Source: Achromobacter xylosoxidans A8 (GTDB lineage Bacteria; Pseudomonadota; Gammaproteobacteria; Burkholderiales; Burkholderiaceae_B). From it: a stretch of DNA of 64,000 nt. A program made the position numbers and the translations under genes. Under the pieces are notes generated by a model. It ran no database searches. It was not told the DNA's origin and worked only from the letters and a program-made list of their open reading frames with translations. Location: the NCBI RefSeq assembly GCF_000165835.1, contig NC_014640.1, forward strand, positions 1,302,001-1,366,000. Reading direction: 5' to 3'. Positions 1 through 8,965 of the stretch are shown piece by piece. Within the stretch, counting starts at the first letter, position 1. Each line of letters opens with the position of its first letter.

Positions 1-615
1 CATTTTGATTTCAGCGCCTTGCCGACGCAGACGGTCTACAACGTGCTGACCTCGACCGTCACGCCGCGCCCGATCGCGTGGCTCACCACGATTTCCGGCA
101 CAGGCGTTGTCAACGCGGCTCCTTTCAGCTTCTTCAATGTCATGGGGCCTCAGCCGCCGACGGTTGCCATCGGGCTGATGCGCCATGCCAGCGGCGAACT
201 GAAGGATTCCGGCGCCAACATCATCGAGAACGGCGAGTTCGTGGTGAACCTTGTGCCGGAGTCGCTGGTCGCGCAGATGAACCAGACCTGCGCCGATTAT
301 CCGGCGGACGTGGATGAACTGGCGGCGGCCGGCTTGACCGCGCTGCCGGCAACCCATGTGCGTCCCCCGCTGATCAAGGGCTCTCCGGTGTCGCTGGAAT
401 GCGTCAGCCAGGCGACCATCGTGACCGGTCCGCGCCAACTCGTGGTGATCGGCCGGGTGCTGGGCGCGCACGTCGACGACGCCTATGTGCAGGACGCCGA
501 GCGTGGTTACATGGACACGCCGGCCATGGGGCTGATTGCGCGCATGCATGGCGGCGGCTGGTACGCGCGCAGCACGGACCTGTTCCAGTTGGCGCGGCCG
601 ACGGCGCCGTTGTGA
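1..615 (+). CDS. Flavin reductase-like domain protein (5' end outside window)
   Basis: The reading frame is already open at base 1 (codons for HFDFSALP...), so the start lies upstream and only the last ~204 residues are seen. The TPRPIAW motif, the following APFSFF segment, and the total length are typical of the FMN-binding split-barrel flavin reductase-like family (flavoredoxin/DIM6-NTAB type), which binds FMN and often supplies reduced flavin to a partner oxygenase or acts as a small oxidoreductase. The TTG at base 19 could be read as a start but would cut into the domain. The substrate or partner cannot be read from this fragment. The gene ends just before a long non-coding stretch. Confidence 0.8.
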   Translation, partial: HFDFSALPTQTVYNVLTSTVTPRPIAWLTTISGTGVVNAAPFSFFNVMGPQPPTVAIGLMRHASGELKDSGANIIENGEFVVNLVPESLVAQMNQTCADYPADVDELAAAGLTALPATHVRPPLIKGSPVSLECVSQATIVTGPRQLVVIGRVLGAHVDDAYVQDAERGYMDTPAMGLIARMHGGGWYARSTDLFQLARPTAPL

Positions 616-675
616 TAGTCAGGCGGGGGCGGCCTGCGCACTTGCCATATGGTGCCAAAGTGACATGGGTCCATA

Positions 676-1122
676 GGTGGGGCTGCGCTTCGGATCCCTC
701 TGCCCGGCCCCGGCTCACGGCCTCTGCTCATGAACGGGGTCCAAACCCAACGCATTAGGCGACTGCCAGCCGAGGACCCCGGAGCCATCCGAAGCGCAGC
801 CCCAGCGGGGCGAGCATCGGAATGGCGCAGGGCAGCCTCGGCGGCTTAAGAACCCCGACATCCGCAAGCCCGAAGCCCTGCCGCCCCGCACTTCGGTTTT
901 GAAAGGCTGGGGTTCTTGAACCGCCGGCGTCCGGACTGCGGGATTCCGATGCTCGCCCCGGTGGGGCTGCGCTTCGGATCCCTCCGCCCGGCCCCCGGCT
1001 CACGGCATCTACCCGTGAGCGGGGTCCAAACCACCGCATTAAGCGACTGCCAGCCGAGGACCCCGGAGCCATCCGAAGCGCAGCCCTGCCGGGGCGAGCA
1101 GCGGAATGGCGCAGGGCAGCCT
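676..1122 (-). repeat. Tandem array of two ~284-bp palindromic repeat units
   Basis: Two copies of a dispersed element lie head to tail with a period of about 284 bp. Each unit has two 37-bp arms in inverted orientation (complete copy: 943-979 and 1071-1107, 34 of 37 positions complementary) around a core of about 90 bp. The first copy (676-851) has only the inner part of its left arm (676-695) but a full right arm (787-823). The spacer at 852-911 also recurs in the second array at 52148-52661, which lies in the opposite orientation. It encodes no credible protein; the short frames through it are products of the palindrome. Function unknown: a MITE-like or REP-like element is my inference. 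Confidence 0.85.
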
Positions 1123-1186
1123 ACACGCAAGCCGGCGCGCGCTGAGCCTGTGCGTTTTTAGTTTTTATGAAGTCCGAAGGAAAAAG

Positions 1187-1220
1187 AAAAAGGCCAATCC
1201 CGAGGGATTGGCCTTTTTTG
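1187..1220 (-). terminator. Rho-independent terminator, bidirectional, behind tRNA-Ser
   Basis: The sequence GGCCAATCCC-GAG-GGATTGGCC forms a strong stem with A-rich sequence on its left and six T on its right, so it reads as an intrinsic terminator on either strand. On the minus strand it lies 8 bases after the end of tRNA-Ser(CGA) and is its natural stop. Confidence 0.85.
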
Positions 1221-1227
1221 CAATACT

Positions 1228-1318
<91 letters not shown>

Positions 1319-1598
1319 GTGGCTGGGTTTCGTAACGGCGGTTGTCCTGGATGGGTTGCCCCATAGCCGGGTCTTCCACTAAAGATCCCTGGTCGGAAGG
1401 ATCTTCGTTGTCGAAGCAGCGAAGCCCGCAATTCTACAGGATTTTTTTTGTTTGTGTAAAGAGGGTGATTGAAAGTCCCCTACAGCGGGTTTCAACCGGC
1501 TTTCGGAGGCGGCGTTCTTTGCCCAGAATTCCGGTATGCCTGACGTTCCTGCCCAGGCATCCATCCGTCTCGGCGTTCATCCCGGAACCGCTAGTCCC

Positions 1599-2816
1599 AT
1601 GGATCTGATCCTCATTCTCCTACTTGCGGCCGTGCTGTGCGTGCCCCTGACCCAGCTGCTGGGCCTGGGCGCCATCCCGGGCTACCTGCTGGCCGGCGTG
1701 CTGGTGGGGCCGTCCTGCCTCAGGCTCGTCACCAATGTGGACACCATGATCAACGTGTCTCAATGGGGCGTGGTGATGATGCTGTTCATCATCGGGCTGG
1801 AGCTGTCGCCCAAGCGCCTGTGGGCCATGCGCAACGAAGTCTTCGTGCTGGGTTCCTTGCAGATGCTGGCTTGCGGCCTGCTGCTGGCGGTGGTGTTTGG
1901 CGCGGCGCTGCGGCATCTGGCCGGCATGGAGTGGCAGGCGGCGATCCTGTGCGGCCTGTCGCTGGCCTTGTCGTCCACCGCAGTGGCCTTGCGGCTGCTG
2001 GACGAGCGCGTGCTGACGCGCACGCCATTGGGCAGATCGGCGCTGGGCATATTGCTGTTCCAGGACATGGCGGCGATCCCGATGCTGGTGGCGGCGGGCC
2101 TGCTGGGTTCCGATGGTGCGTCGGCGCCTTCCTTTAAAGAGGCGCTGATTGCCGTGCTGGTGGTGGCAGCCGCCTACCGGCTGAGGCTGCTGGGATGGGC
2201 GGCCAAGGCGCAATTGAACGAATTGTTCACCGCCGCCGCGCTGTTGATGGTGGTGGGCGCAGCCCAATTGTTCGACTTTGCCGGCTTGTCCGCCGGCCTG
2301 GGCGGATTCCTGGTGGGCGTGCTGATGGCCGAATCCCGCTACCGGCACGATCTGGAAAAGGCGATCGACCCGTTCAAGGGCTTGCTGCTGGGCCTGTTCT
2401 TCGTGGCCATCGGCATGTCCGTGAATTTGAAGGTGGTGGCCAACCACTGGCCGTTCATCTTCGTGGGCGTGTTCGCGTTGCTGCTGGTCAAGGCCTTGAT
2501 CTTGTACGGTTTTTCGCGCTTTCTGGGCTTGCCGCGCTATCACCGCCTGCTGTTTGCCCTGGCGCTGGCGCAGGGCGGCGAGTTCAGCTTCGCCATCTTC
2601 AATGAAGCCTGGGACAACCACCTGATGAACCTGGAACAGCGCGACCTGCTGTCGGTCATCGTGGCGATTTCAATGGGCGTGGTGCCTGTGTTGATCAAGC
2701 TGCTGGAACGCATCCCCGAGAACCGCGGCGGCATGGCCGATCTCCCGACGGCGGAACCCGCCAAAGACGAGGCGTCCCAGCCGCCCGCGCCGCGCGATCC
2801 TCCTCCCGCTGCTTGA
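1599..2816 (+). CDS. Kef-type cation:proton antiporter without RCK domain
   Basis: A 405-residue integral membrane protein of the CPA2 (Kef/NapA-like) family, expected to exchange K+ or Na+ for protons across the inner membrane. Family marks are the LFQDMAAIPM motif, the ALSSTAVAL segment and a GLFFVAIGMSVNL stretch, in a run of about a dozen hydrophobic segments. Unlike E. coli KefB/KefC (~600 residues) it stops soon after the membrane domain and has no cytosolic Rossmann/RCK regulatory domain; the tail is only a short Pro/Ala-rich segment. The frame is open from 1536, but the ATG at 1599 starts directly at the first membrane segment (MDLILILL), so I chose it. No partner subunit is adjacent. 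Confidence 0.85.
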   Translation: MDLILILLLAAVLCVPLTQLLGLGAIPGYLLAGVLVGPSCLRLVTNVDTMINVSQWGVVMMLFIIGLELSPKRLWAMRNEVFVLGSLQMLACGLLLAVVFGAALRHLAGMEWQAAILCGLSLALSSTAVALRLLDERVLTRTPLGRSALGILLFQDMAAIPMLVAAGLLGSDGASAPSFKEALIAVLVVAAAYRLRLLGWAAKAQLNELFTAAALLMVVGAAQLFDFAGLSAGLGGFLVGVLMAESRYRHDLEKAIDPFKGLLLGLFFVAIGMSVNLKVVANHWPFIFVGVFALLLVKALILYGFSRFLGLPRYHRLLFALALAQGGEFSFAIFNEAWDNHLMNLEQRDLLSVIVAISMGVVPVLIKLLERIPENRGGMADLPTAEPAKDEASQPPAPRDPPPAA

Positions 2817-2918
2817 CCCTGCGCAGCGTACGGGCATGGCATGATTGCCGTCTTGCCGGGCAGCTACACTTGACGCCTGCTTTGCCCGCCCAACGTGCCC
2901 GACCACAGGAGAATGCTC

Positions 2919-3701
2919 ATGCTTAAAGGAAAAGTCGCCCTTGTCACCGGTTCCACCAGCGGCATCGGCCTGGGTATCGCCACCGCCTTTGCCCAGCAAG
3001 GCGCCGATATCGTCTTGAATGGTTTCGGCGATGCCGCCGAGATCGAAAAGGTCCGCGCAGGCCTGGCCGACAAGCATGGCGTCAAGGTGATCTACGACGG
3101 CGCCGACTTGTCCAAGGGCGCCGCTGTGCGCGAGCTGGTCGAGAGCGCGGTGCGCCAGATGGGCCGCATCGACATCCTGGTCAACAACGCCGGCATCCAG
3201 CACACCGCCCTGATCGAGGATTTCCCCGCCGAAAAGTGGGACGCGATCCTGGCGCTGAACCTGTCGGCCGTGTTCCACGGCACCGCCGCCGCCTTGCCGC
3301 ACATGAAGAAGCAGGGCTTCGGCCGCATCATCAACATCGCCTCGGCCCACGGCCTGGTGGCCTCGGCCAACAAGTCGGCCTACGTGGCGGCCAAGCACGG
3401 CGTGGTCGGCTTCACGAAGGTCACCGCGCTGGAGACGGCGGGCCAAGGCATTACCGCCAACGCCATCTGCCCCGGCTGGGTCCGCACCCCGCTGGTTGAA
3501 AAGCAGATCACCGCGCTGGCGGAAAAGGACGGCGTCGACCAGGAAGCCGCCGCCCGCGAACTGCTGAGCGAAAAGCAGCCGTCGCTGCAATTCGTGACGC
3601 CGGAGCAACTGGGGGGCACCGCCGTGTTCCTGGCTTCGGACGCCGCTGCGCAAATCACAGGTACGTCCGTCTCGGTCGATGGCGGCTGGACGGCACGCTA
3701 A
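2919..3701 (+). CDS. bdhA: 3-hydroxybutyrate dehydrogenase (SDR family)
   Basis: A 260-residue short-chain dehydrogenase that interconverts D-3-hydroxybutyrate and acetoacetate with NAD+, a step in polyhydroxybutyrate and ketone-body use. The cofactor motif TGSTSGIG is near the N-terminus, followed by NNAGIQH and the catalytic SA..YVAAK (Ser, Tyr, Lys), and GWVRTPLVEKQI before the C-terminus; the length matches characterised bacterial enzymes exactly. Two ATGs lie 6 bases apart (2913 and 2919). AGGAG at 2907-2911 is only 1 base from the first but 7 bases from the second, so 2919 is preferred. yaaA follows 14 bp downstream, probably in one transcript. Confidence 0.9.
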   Translation: MLKGKVALVTGSTSGIGLGIATAFAQQGADIVLNGFGDAAEIEKVRAGLADKHGVKVIYDGADLSKGAAVRELVESAVRQMGRIDILVNNAGIQHTALIEDFPAEKWDAILALNLSAVFHGTAAALPHMKKQGFGRIINIASAHGLVASANKSAYVAAKHGVVGFTKVTALETAGQGITANAICPGWVRTPLVEKQITALAEKDGVDQEAAARELLSEKQPSLQFVTPEQLGGTAVFLASDAAAQITGTSVSVDGGWTAR

Positions 3702-3715
3702 AAAGGAATACCCGA

Positions 3716-4486
3716 ATGCTGTTTCTGCTTTCTCCCGCCAAGAAGCTGGACTACGACTCGCCGCTGCACATCGAGACGCATACCCAGCCGCTGTTCGTGG
3801 ACCAGGCCGCCGGCCTGATCAAGGTGCTGAAGACCAAATCGGCTGAGGACATCTCCGAGCTCATGAGCCTGAGCCCGGCGCTGTCCGAGCTGAACGTGCA
3901 GCGCTACGCCCACTGGAAGCGCAGCTTCACCCAGGCCAATTCGCGCCAGGCGGTGCTGGCCTTCAACGGCGACGTCTACGAAGGGCTGGAGGCCTCGACC
4001 CTGTCGGCCAAGCAGCTGGACTGGGCGCAAGAGCACGTGGCCATCCTGAGCGGCCTGTATGGCGTGCTGCGCCCGCTGGACCTGATGCAGCCCTACCGCC
4101 TGGAAATGGGCACGCGCCTGGCTACGCCCAAGGGCAAGAACCTGTACGAGTACTGGGGCCCGGCCATCGCCGGCTACCTGAACGAACGGCAGGCCGGCCA
4201 GAAAGCGCCCGTGATCATCAACCTGGCGTCCGAGGAGTACTTCAAGTCGGTCGACCTGAAGGCTCTCAAGGCGCGCGTGGTGCAATGCGTGTTCCAGGAC
4301 TGGAAGAACGGCGCCTGGAAGGTCATCAGCTTCCACGCCAAGCGCGCGCGTGGCCTGATGGCGCGTTATGCGATCCTGCACAAGGTGTCCAAGCCGGAAG
4401 GCCTGCAGGGTTTTGACCTGGAAGGCTACAAGTTCGACGCCTATGCTTCGTCGGACGACAAGCTGGTCTTCCGCCGCAAGGTCTGA
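3716..4486 (+). CDS. yaaA: Peroxide stress protein YaaA (DUF328/UPF0246)
   Basis: A 256-residue cytosolic protein of the YaaA family, which in E. coli limits free intracellular iron and DNA damage during hydrogen peroxide stress. The N-terminus MLFLLSPAKKLDY, the central GLYGVLRPLDLMQPYRLEMG and the segment FHAKRARGLMARY are family signatures, and the length is normal. It begins 14 bp after bdhA with GGAAT upstream, so the two are probably co-transcribed. It converges on the FUSC gene across a hairpin at 4491-4513. No OxyR site was identified. Confidence 0.92.
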   Translation: MLFLLSPAKKLDYDSPLHIETHTQPLFVDQAAGLIKVLKTKSAEDISELMSLSPALSELNVQRYAHWKRSFTQANSRQAVLAFNGDVYEGLEASTLSAKQLDWAQEHVAILSGLYGVLRPLDLMQPYRLEMGTRLATPKGKNLYEYWGPAIAGYLNERQAGQKAPVIINLASEEYFKSVDLKALKARVVQCVFQDWKNGAWKVISFHAKRARGLMARYAILHKVSKPEGLQGFDLEGYKFDAYASSDDKLVFRRKV

Positions 4487-4490
4487 CCCG

Positions 4491-4513
4491 GTCCCGGGCC
4501 TTGCGCCCGGGAC
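4491..4513. terminator. GC-rich hairpin between convergent genes
   Basis: GTCCCGGGC-CTTGC-GCCCGGGAC is a perfect 9-bp stem between the ends of yaaA (+) and the FUSC gene (-). There is no clean T-run, so it may be a weak bidirectional terminator or only an RNA-stabilising hairpin. Confidence 0.45.
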
Positions 4514-4544
4514 GTCCCGATTTCGCCTGATCAATCCAGGGTAG

Positions 4545-6767
4545 TCACGCTGCCGCCGCCACTGGCGGCGCGTGCGTGGGATCGGCCAACGCGTGCAGTT
4601 CCTGGCGGATCATGTGCGCGGCCTTCAGCATTTGTTTGACCGGATAGACCAGCGCGGCCTGCTCGCCTTCGGTCTCGAACTGGTTCGGCAGGCCGGTAGG
4701 CGCCTGCGCCCGGTTTTCGTCCAGCAGGTCCACCATGCCGGCCAGCGCCCGCTGCACGGCCTCGGGCGTGGCGGGCAGGGCGGCCAGCATGGGTATGGCC
4801 GCCGTGATCTGCGAGGCCAGTATGTGGTTCTGGATCAGCAGGTTGTTCAGCTCGGGCACGCTCACTTGGTGCGAGGTGGGCTCGCTCATCATGCGGTAGA
4901 AGGCCTCGGCGAAATTGCTGAACGAGATGTGCACGTTCTTGCGCGCCAGCCGCCACGCCAGGTCGGCGTCGGTCACTGCCGGGGTCTCGCCCGCCGCGGC
5001 GCCCACGGGCGCGCCGTGGGCCTGCATGGCCTCGACGTAGCGCAGGCCCGCGATCAGGTACTCGCGGTTGGCGCGCGTGGCCGCGGCCGCCAGCGGCTTC
5101 AGGTAGCGGGCCTCCCACCAGGGCAGGATATAGCTGCAGATCAGCGCCAGCGCGCAGCCGATCAGCGTGTCGATGGCGCGTTCGCCGATCACCGACATGG
5201 ACACTGTGCCTGGGGATACGAAGTGGAACACCAGCACCACGAACAGCGTATTGAAGGTGGCGCTGGCCATATAGTTCAGCTGCACCAGACTGTTGCCCAT
5301 GATGCAGGCGCCGAGCAGCGCCGCGAACAGCAGTTCCGGGCGGTCGGTCAGGTTGAACAGCAACAGGGCCAGGATGCAGCCGATCAGCGTGCCGGTCAGG
5401 CGCCAGCTATTGCGCTGGCGCGTCAGCGCGAAGCCCGGCTTCATGATGATGACGATCGTCAGCATGATCCAGTAGTTGTGCGCGGAAAATGCCGGCGACA
5501 GCCACTGGCTGGCCAGGGTCATGGCGATGGCCGCGGCGGCCGTCACCCGCAGCGCGTAGCGGAAGTGCGGCGAATCCAGGCGCAGATTGCTGGTCAAGAG
5601 TCCCACGCGGAATTCCTGGCGCGAAATGAAGCGCGTCAGCGACTTGTTGATGCGCAGCACGTCGGTGGGCTTGGCATCGGGCGAGGCGGCGGTGTGGTCG
5701 GCCAGGCGGTCGACGATGCGCGCCGAATTGCGCAGCCTGCGCAGCACCTGGACGATCAGCGCCAGCATCTCGGGCTCGCGCTCGCCCAGGCCCTGCTGCT
5801 TGAGCTGTTCGATTTCGTACTCGATGGCGCGCAGCTCGGCCTTGGCGCTGCTGCGGTACTGCACCTTGCGTCCGCGCGACACGTCCAGCGCGATGCGGTT
5901 GAGCTCCAGCGACATCTTCACCAGCGCGTCGCGCATGAACATCAGGCAGTCGCTGCCGGCCAGCGCGCGGCGCAGCGCCGCGTAGTCGGTATGCGTGGCC
6001 ACCAGCGTGTCCAGCAGCTGCAGCATGTCGACGAACATGTTCCAGATCATCACGCGCTGGCGGTCGCCCAGGCCCTTGCCGCGGGGCAGGGCGCGCAGCA
6101 CCATGTCGCGCGCCGCCTGGTGCTTTTCCGTCATGACGGACTGGCGTTGGATCAGTTCGCGGTAGGCGTCGTCCAGGTCGGCGGTTTCATCGTAGAAGGC
6201 GGCGCGGGCCGCCACGTAGTCGGCGGTGGCGAACAGCGCCACCGACATGGCCTGTTGCTCCTCGCGCAGCCAGAACAGGCGCGAGAACCCCAGGCTGAAC
6301 GCGACGTAGAACAGCGCCCCGCCCAGCGTGGCCGCGGCGTGCGCCAGCACCTCGTGGGGCGCCAGCGGCGAATGCATGGTCAAGGTCATCAGCAGCAGGC
6401 CGGCAAAGCCGATCAGGCCGCCGCGCTTGCCGAATACCGTGAACATCGAATAGACGAAGCACTGCGCAATGACCGCCAGCCAGATCAGCACGGGATACGA
6501 GGAAGCGAACCCGGTGATGATGACGGTCAGGGTACCCAGCGCGGCGCCGCCCAGCATCTCGTTGGTGCGATGGCGCTGCGGCCCGCCCGGCTGGTCGATG
6601 ATGGCCAGGCACTGCGCGCCGAAGGTCGCGACCAGCCCCGTGGTGTAGTTGCCGAAGACGCCGCCCAGCACCAGCACCGGCAACAGCATCCCCACCCCCT
6701 GGCGCACCCCTCCGAAGAAGTAGTGGCTGTAGAGGAAGCGGCGAATGCTGGCAATGCGCAAATCCAT
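4545..6767 (-). CDS. FUSC/YccS-like inner membrane protein
   Basis: A 740-residue membrane protein resembling E. coli YccS/YhfK and the fusaric-acid-resistance FUSC family, which have two blocks of about six membrane helices, each followed by a cytosolic domain. An N-terminal helical block (residues ~15-200), a charged helical region (~210-400), a second membrane block (~410-560, with the FUSC_2-type segment NYWIMLTIVIIMKPGF) and a soluble C-terminus can be seen. The length matches the family (~700-750). The ATG at 6767 gives the natural N-terminus MDLRIAS; the longer frame from a TTG at 6818 has no support. Efflux of aromatic acids is known for some relatives, but no partner membrane-fusion gene lies next to it. 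Confidence 0.82.
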   Translation of the reverse strand: MDLRIASIRRFLYSHYFFGGVRQGVGMLLPVLVLGGVFGNYTTGLVATFGAQCLAIIDQPGGPQRHRTNEMLGGAALGTLTVIITGFASSYPVLIWLAVIAQCFVYSMFTVFGKRGGLIGFAGLLLMTLTMHSPLAPHEVLAHAAATLGGALFYVAFSLGFSRLFWLREEQQAMSVALFATADYVAARAAFYDETADLDDAYRELIQRQSVMTEKHQAARDMVLRALPRGKGLGDRQRVMIWNMFVDMLQLLDTLVATHTDYAALRRALAGSDCLMFMRDALVKMSLELNRIALDVSRGRKVQYRSSAKAELRAIEYEIEQLKQQGLGEREPEMLALIVQVLRRLRNSARIVDRLADHTAASPDAKPTDVLRINKSLTRFISRQEFRVGLLTSNLRLDSPHFRYALRVTAAAAIAMTLASQWLSPAFSAHNYWIMLTIVIIMKPGFALTRQRNSWRLTGTLIGCILALLLFNLTDRPELLFAALLGACIMGNSLVQLNYMASATFNTLFVVLVFHFVSPGTVSMSVIGERAIDTLIGCALALICSYILPWWEARYLKPLAAAATRANREYLIAGLRYVEAMQAHGAPVGAAAGETPAVTDADLAWRLARKNVHISFSNFAEAFYRMMSEPTSHQVSVPELNNLLIQNHILASQITAAIPMLAALPATPEAVQRALAGMVDLLDENRAQAPTGLPNQFETEGEQAALVYPVKQMLKAAHMIRQELHALADPTHAPPVAAAA

Positions 6768-7238
6768 GGGTGGGGGCTCGGTTCTGGACGACAAAACAAG
6801 TATAGAGATGCTGCTCAATTTTTTGGGGCCAGATAGTTACCGAACCTTCCCTGCAACGGTCCGCGAAAGGCCGATTTGCCACCTTTGACGCAACGCGGTA
6901 AATTGCTCCACTTGCGCCGGTCTGCCTATCCGAAACCGGTGCGTTGAGGCGGATTGCCAGGGTCACCTCCCAGCCATCCCGCAGCAGTTACACCTGCCGT
7001 TGGCCGCGCCACAAGCGTGTGTTGCCAAGGCTTCCATTTCGACCTCCAGCGTCCCCCAGGGGCGTTTGCACTGCGTTCTGTCGAGCGTGTGCCGGGTCGG
7101 CAAGGTGTCCGGGTGGCGTGGCTCCGTGAGCCGCAAAGCGCCGGATCATGTTGTCGGAACCGGTATGGGTTCAGTTGCCGCCGTATCCGGGCGAGCAGCA
7201 GTCAGGGTTGCAGGGCCGGTACTGAAAGGAAAGACAAC
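6768..7238. other. ilvB upstream leader, no gene recognised
   Basis: About 470 bp separate the FUSC start and the ilvB start, which are divergent. It should contain the ilvBHC promoter and a long 5' untranslated region. The ilvB frame is open back to 6954, but that extension (Pro/Arg/Ser-rich) does not resemble acetolactate synthase. I found no convincing attenuator peptide rich in Leu/Val/Ile codons, riboswitch or clear sigma-70 promoter. Confidence 0.5.
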
Positions 7239-8954
7239 ATGGAACTGAATGGCGCCGATATCGTCGTGCGCTGCCTGGCCGATGAAGGCGTGGAACACGT
7301 TTTCGGCTACCCCGGCGGCGCGGTGCTTTACATCTACGACGCGATTTTCAAGCAAGACAAATTCCAGCATATCCTGGTTCGTCACGAGCAGGCCGCCGTG
7401 CACGCCGCCGATGCCTATTCGCGCTCGTCGCAAAAGGTCGGCGTCTGCCTCGTGACCAGCGGACCGGGCGTGACCAATGCCGTCACCGGCATCGCCACCG
7501 CCTATATGGATTCCATCCCCATGGTCATCATCAGCGGGCAGGTGCCCACTGCGGCCATTGGCGAGGACGCCTTCCAGGAATGTGACACCGTCGGCATCAC
7601 GCGTCCCTGCGTCAAGCACAACTTCCTCGTGCGCGACGTCAAGGACCTGGCCGAAACCATGCGCCGCGCGTTCTACATCGCGCGCACCGGCCGTCCCGGC
7701 CCGGTGCTGGTGGATATCCCCAAGGACATCACCATCGCGCAGTGCAAGTACACGCCGCCCAAGGGCGAAATCTCGATGCGTTCCTATGCGCCCGTCAACA
7801 AGGGCCACCAGGGGCAGATCAAGAAAGCCGTGCAGATGCTGCTGGCCGCCGAGCGGCCCATGATCTACACGGGCGGCGGGGTCATCCTGTCGAACGCCGC
7901 GCCCGAGCTGAACAAGCTCGTGTCGCAACTGGGCGCGCCCTGCACCAGCACCCTGATGGGCCTGGGCGGCTACCCGGCCAGCAGCGGCCAGTTCGTCGGC
8001 ATGCCCGGGATGCACGGCACCTACGAAGCCAATATGGCGATGCAGCATTGTGACGTGCTGCTGGCCATCGGCGCCCGTTTCGATGACCGCGTGATCGGCA
8101 ACCCCAAGCACTTCGCCCAGAACGCCCGCAAGATCATCCATATCGATATCGATCCCTCGTCGATCTCCAAGCGCGTGCGCGTGGACGTCCCGATCGTCGG
8201 TAACGTCAAGGACGTCCTGGCCGACCTCAGCGCGCAGTACGACATCGCCGCGGCCGAGCACAAGCCCGCCCCGATCACCAAGTGGTGGGAGCAGGTCGAG
8301 TCCTGGCGCGGCAAGGAATGCCTGAAGTTCACCAACTCGGACGAGGTCATCAAGCCGCAATACGTGGTGGAAAAGCTCTGGGAAGTGACCGGCGGCGACG
8401 CCTTCGTCACCTCCGACGTGGGCCAGCACCAGATGTGGGCCGCGCAGTACTACAAGTTCGACAAGCCGCGCCGCTGGATCAACTCCGGCGGCCTGGGCAC
8501 CATGGGCGTGGGCCTGCCGTACGCCATGGGCGTGCAGATGGCCAATCCTGGGCACGACGTCGCTGTCATCACCGGCGAAGGGTCGATCCAGATGAACATC
8601 CAGGAACTGTCGACCTGCCACCAGTACCGCCTGACGCCCAAGATCATCTGCCTGAACAACCGCTTCCTGGGCATGGTCCGGCAGTGGCAGCAGATCGACT
8701 ACGGTTCGCGCTATTCCGAGTCCTACATGGATTCGCTGCCCGATTTCGTCAAGGTGGCCGAGGCCTATGGCCACGTGGGTCTGCGCATCGAACGCCCGGC
8801 GGACGTCGAGCCGGCGCTGCGCGAAGCGTTCAAGAAGCACAAGGACCGCCTGGTCTTCCTGGACTTCATCACCGACCGCACCGAGAACGTGTGGCCGATG
8901 GTCAAGGCCGGCCGCGGGCTGACCGAAATGCTGCTTGGCTCTGAAGACCTGTAA
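7239..8954 (+). CDS. ilvB: Acetolactate synthase large subunit, biosynthetic
   Basis: A 571-residue thiamine-diphosphate enzyme that condenses two pyruvates to acetolactate, or pyruvate with 2-oxobutyrate, at the first common step of valine, leucine and isoleucine synthesis. The catalytic Glu is E50 in LVRHEQAAVHAADAYSR; the FAD/regulatory middle domain and the C-terminal segment LNNRFLGMVRQWQQ are clear. The ThDP/Mg motif reads GEG (E447) where E. coli IlvI has GDG. AAAGGA lies 8 bases before the ATG. It opens an operon with ilvH (11 bp downstream) and ilvC. IlvI/IlvB naming differs between species; the fold and function are secure. Confidence 0.95.
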   Translation: MELNGADIVVRCLADEGVEHVFGYPGGAVLYIYDAIFKQDKFQHILVRHEQAAVHAADAYSRSSQKVGVCLVTSGPGVTNAVTGIATAYMDSIPMVIISGQVPTAAIGEDAFQECDTVGITRPCVKHNFLVRDVKDLAETMRRAFYIARTGRPGPVLVDIPKDITIAQCKYTPPKGEISMRSYAPVNKGHQGQIKKAVQMLLAAERPMIYTGGGVILSNAAPELNKLVSQLGAPCTSTLMGLGGYPASSGQFVGMPGMHGTYEANMAMQHCDVLLAIGARFDDRVIGNPKHFAQNARKIIHIDIDPSSISKRVRVDVPIVGNVKDVLADLSAQYDIAAAEHKPAPITKWWEQVESWRGKECLKFTNSDEVIKPQYVVEKLWEVTGGDAFVTSDVGQHQMWAAQYYKFDKPRRWINSGGLGTMGVGLPYAMGVQMANPGHDVAVITGEGSIQMNIQELSTCHQYRLTPKIICLNNRFLGMVRQWQQIDYGSRYSESYMDSLPDFVKVAEAYGHVGLRIERPADVEPALREAFKKHKDRLVFLDFITDRTENVWPMVKAGRGLTEMLLGSEDL

Positions 8955-8965
8955 GGAGGCCACCC

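Noticed and set aside
507..1130. Short frames sharing a repeated peptide in the repeat array (also near 52052-52726)
   Set aside because: They arise from the palindromic repeat, differ in frame between copies, lack start sites and match no family.
4572..6836. Long open frame on the plus strand opposite the FUSC gene
   Set aside because: Composition (Arg/Gln/His/Ala-rich) is that of the shadow of a GC-rich gene, and the minus-strand frame has clear membrane segments.
6954..7238. N-terminal extension of ilvB
   Set aside because: The frame is open but Pro/Ser/Arg-rich and unlike the family; AAAGGA and the ATG at 7239 fit the known N-terminus.
7146..8963. Long minus-strand frame opposite ilvB
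   Set aside because: Shadow of the acetolactate synthase gene, without any recognisable domain.
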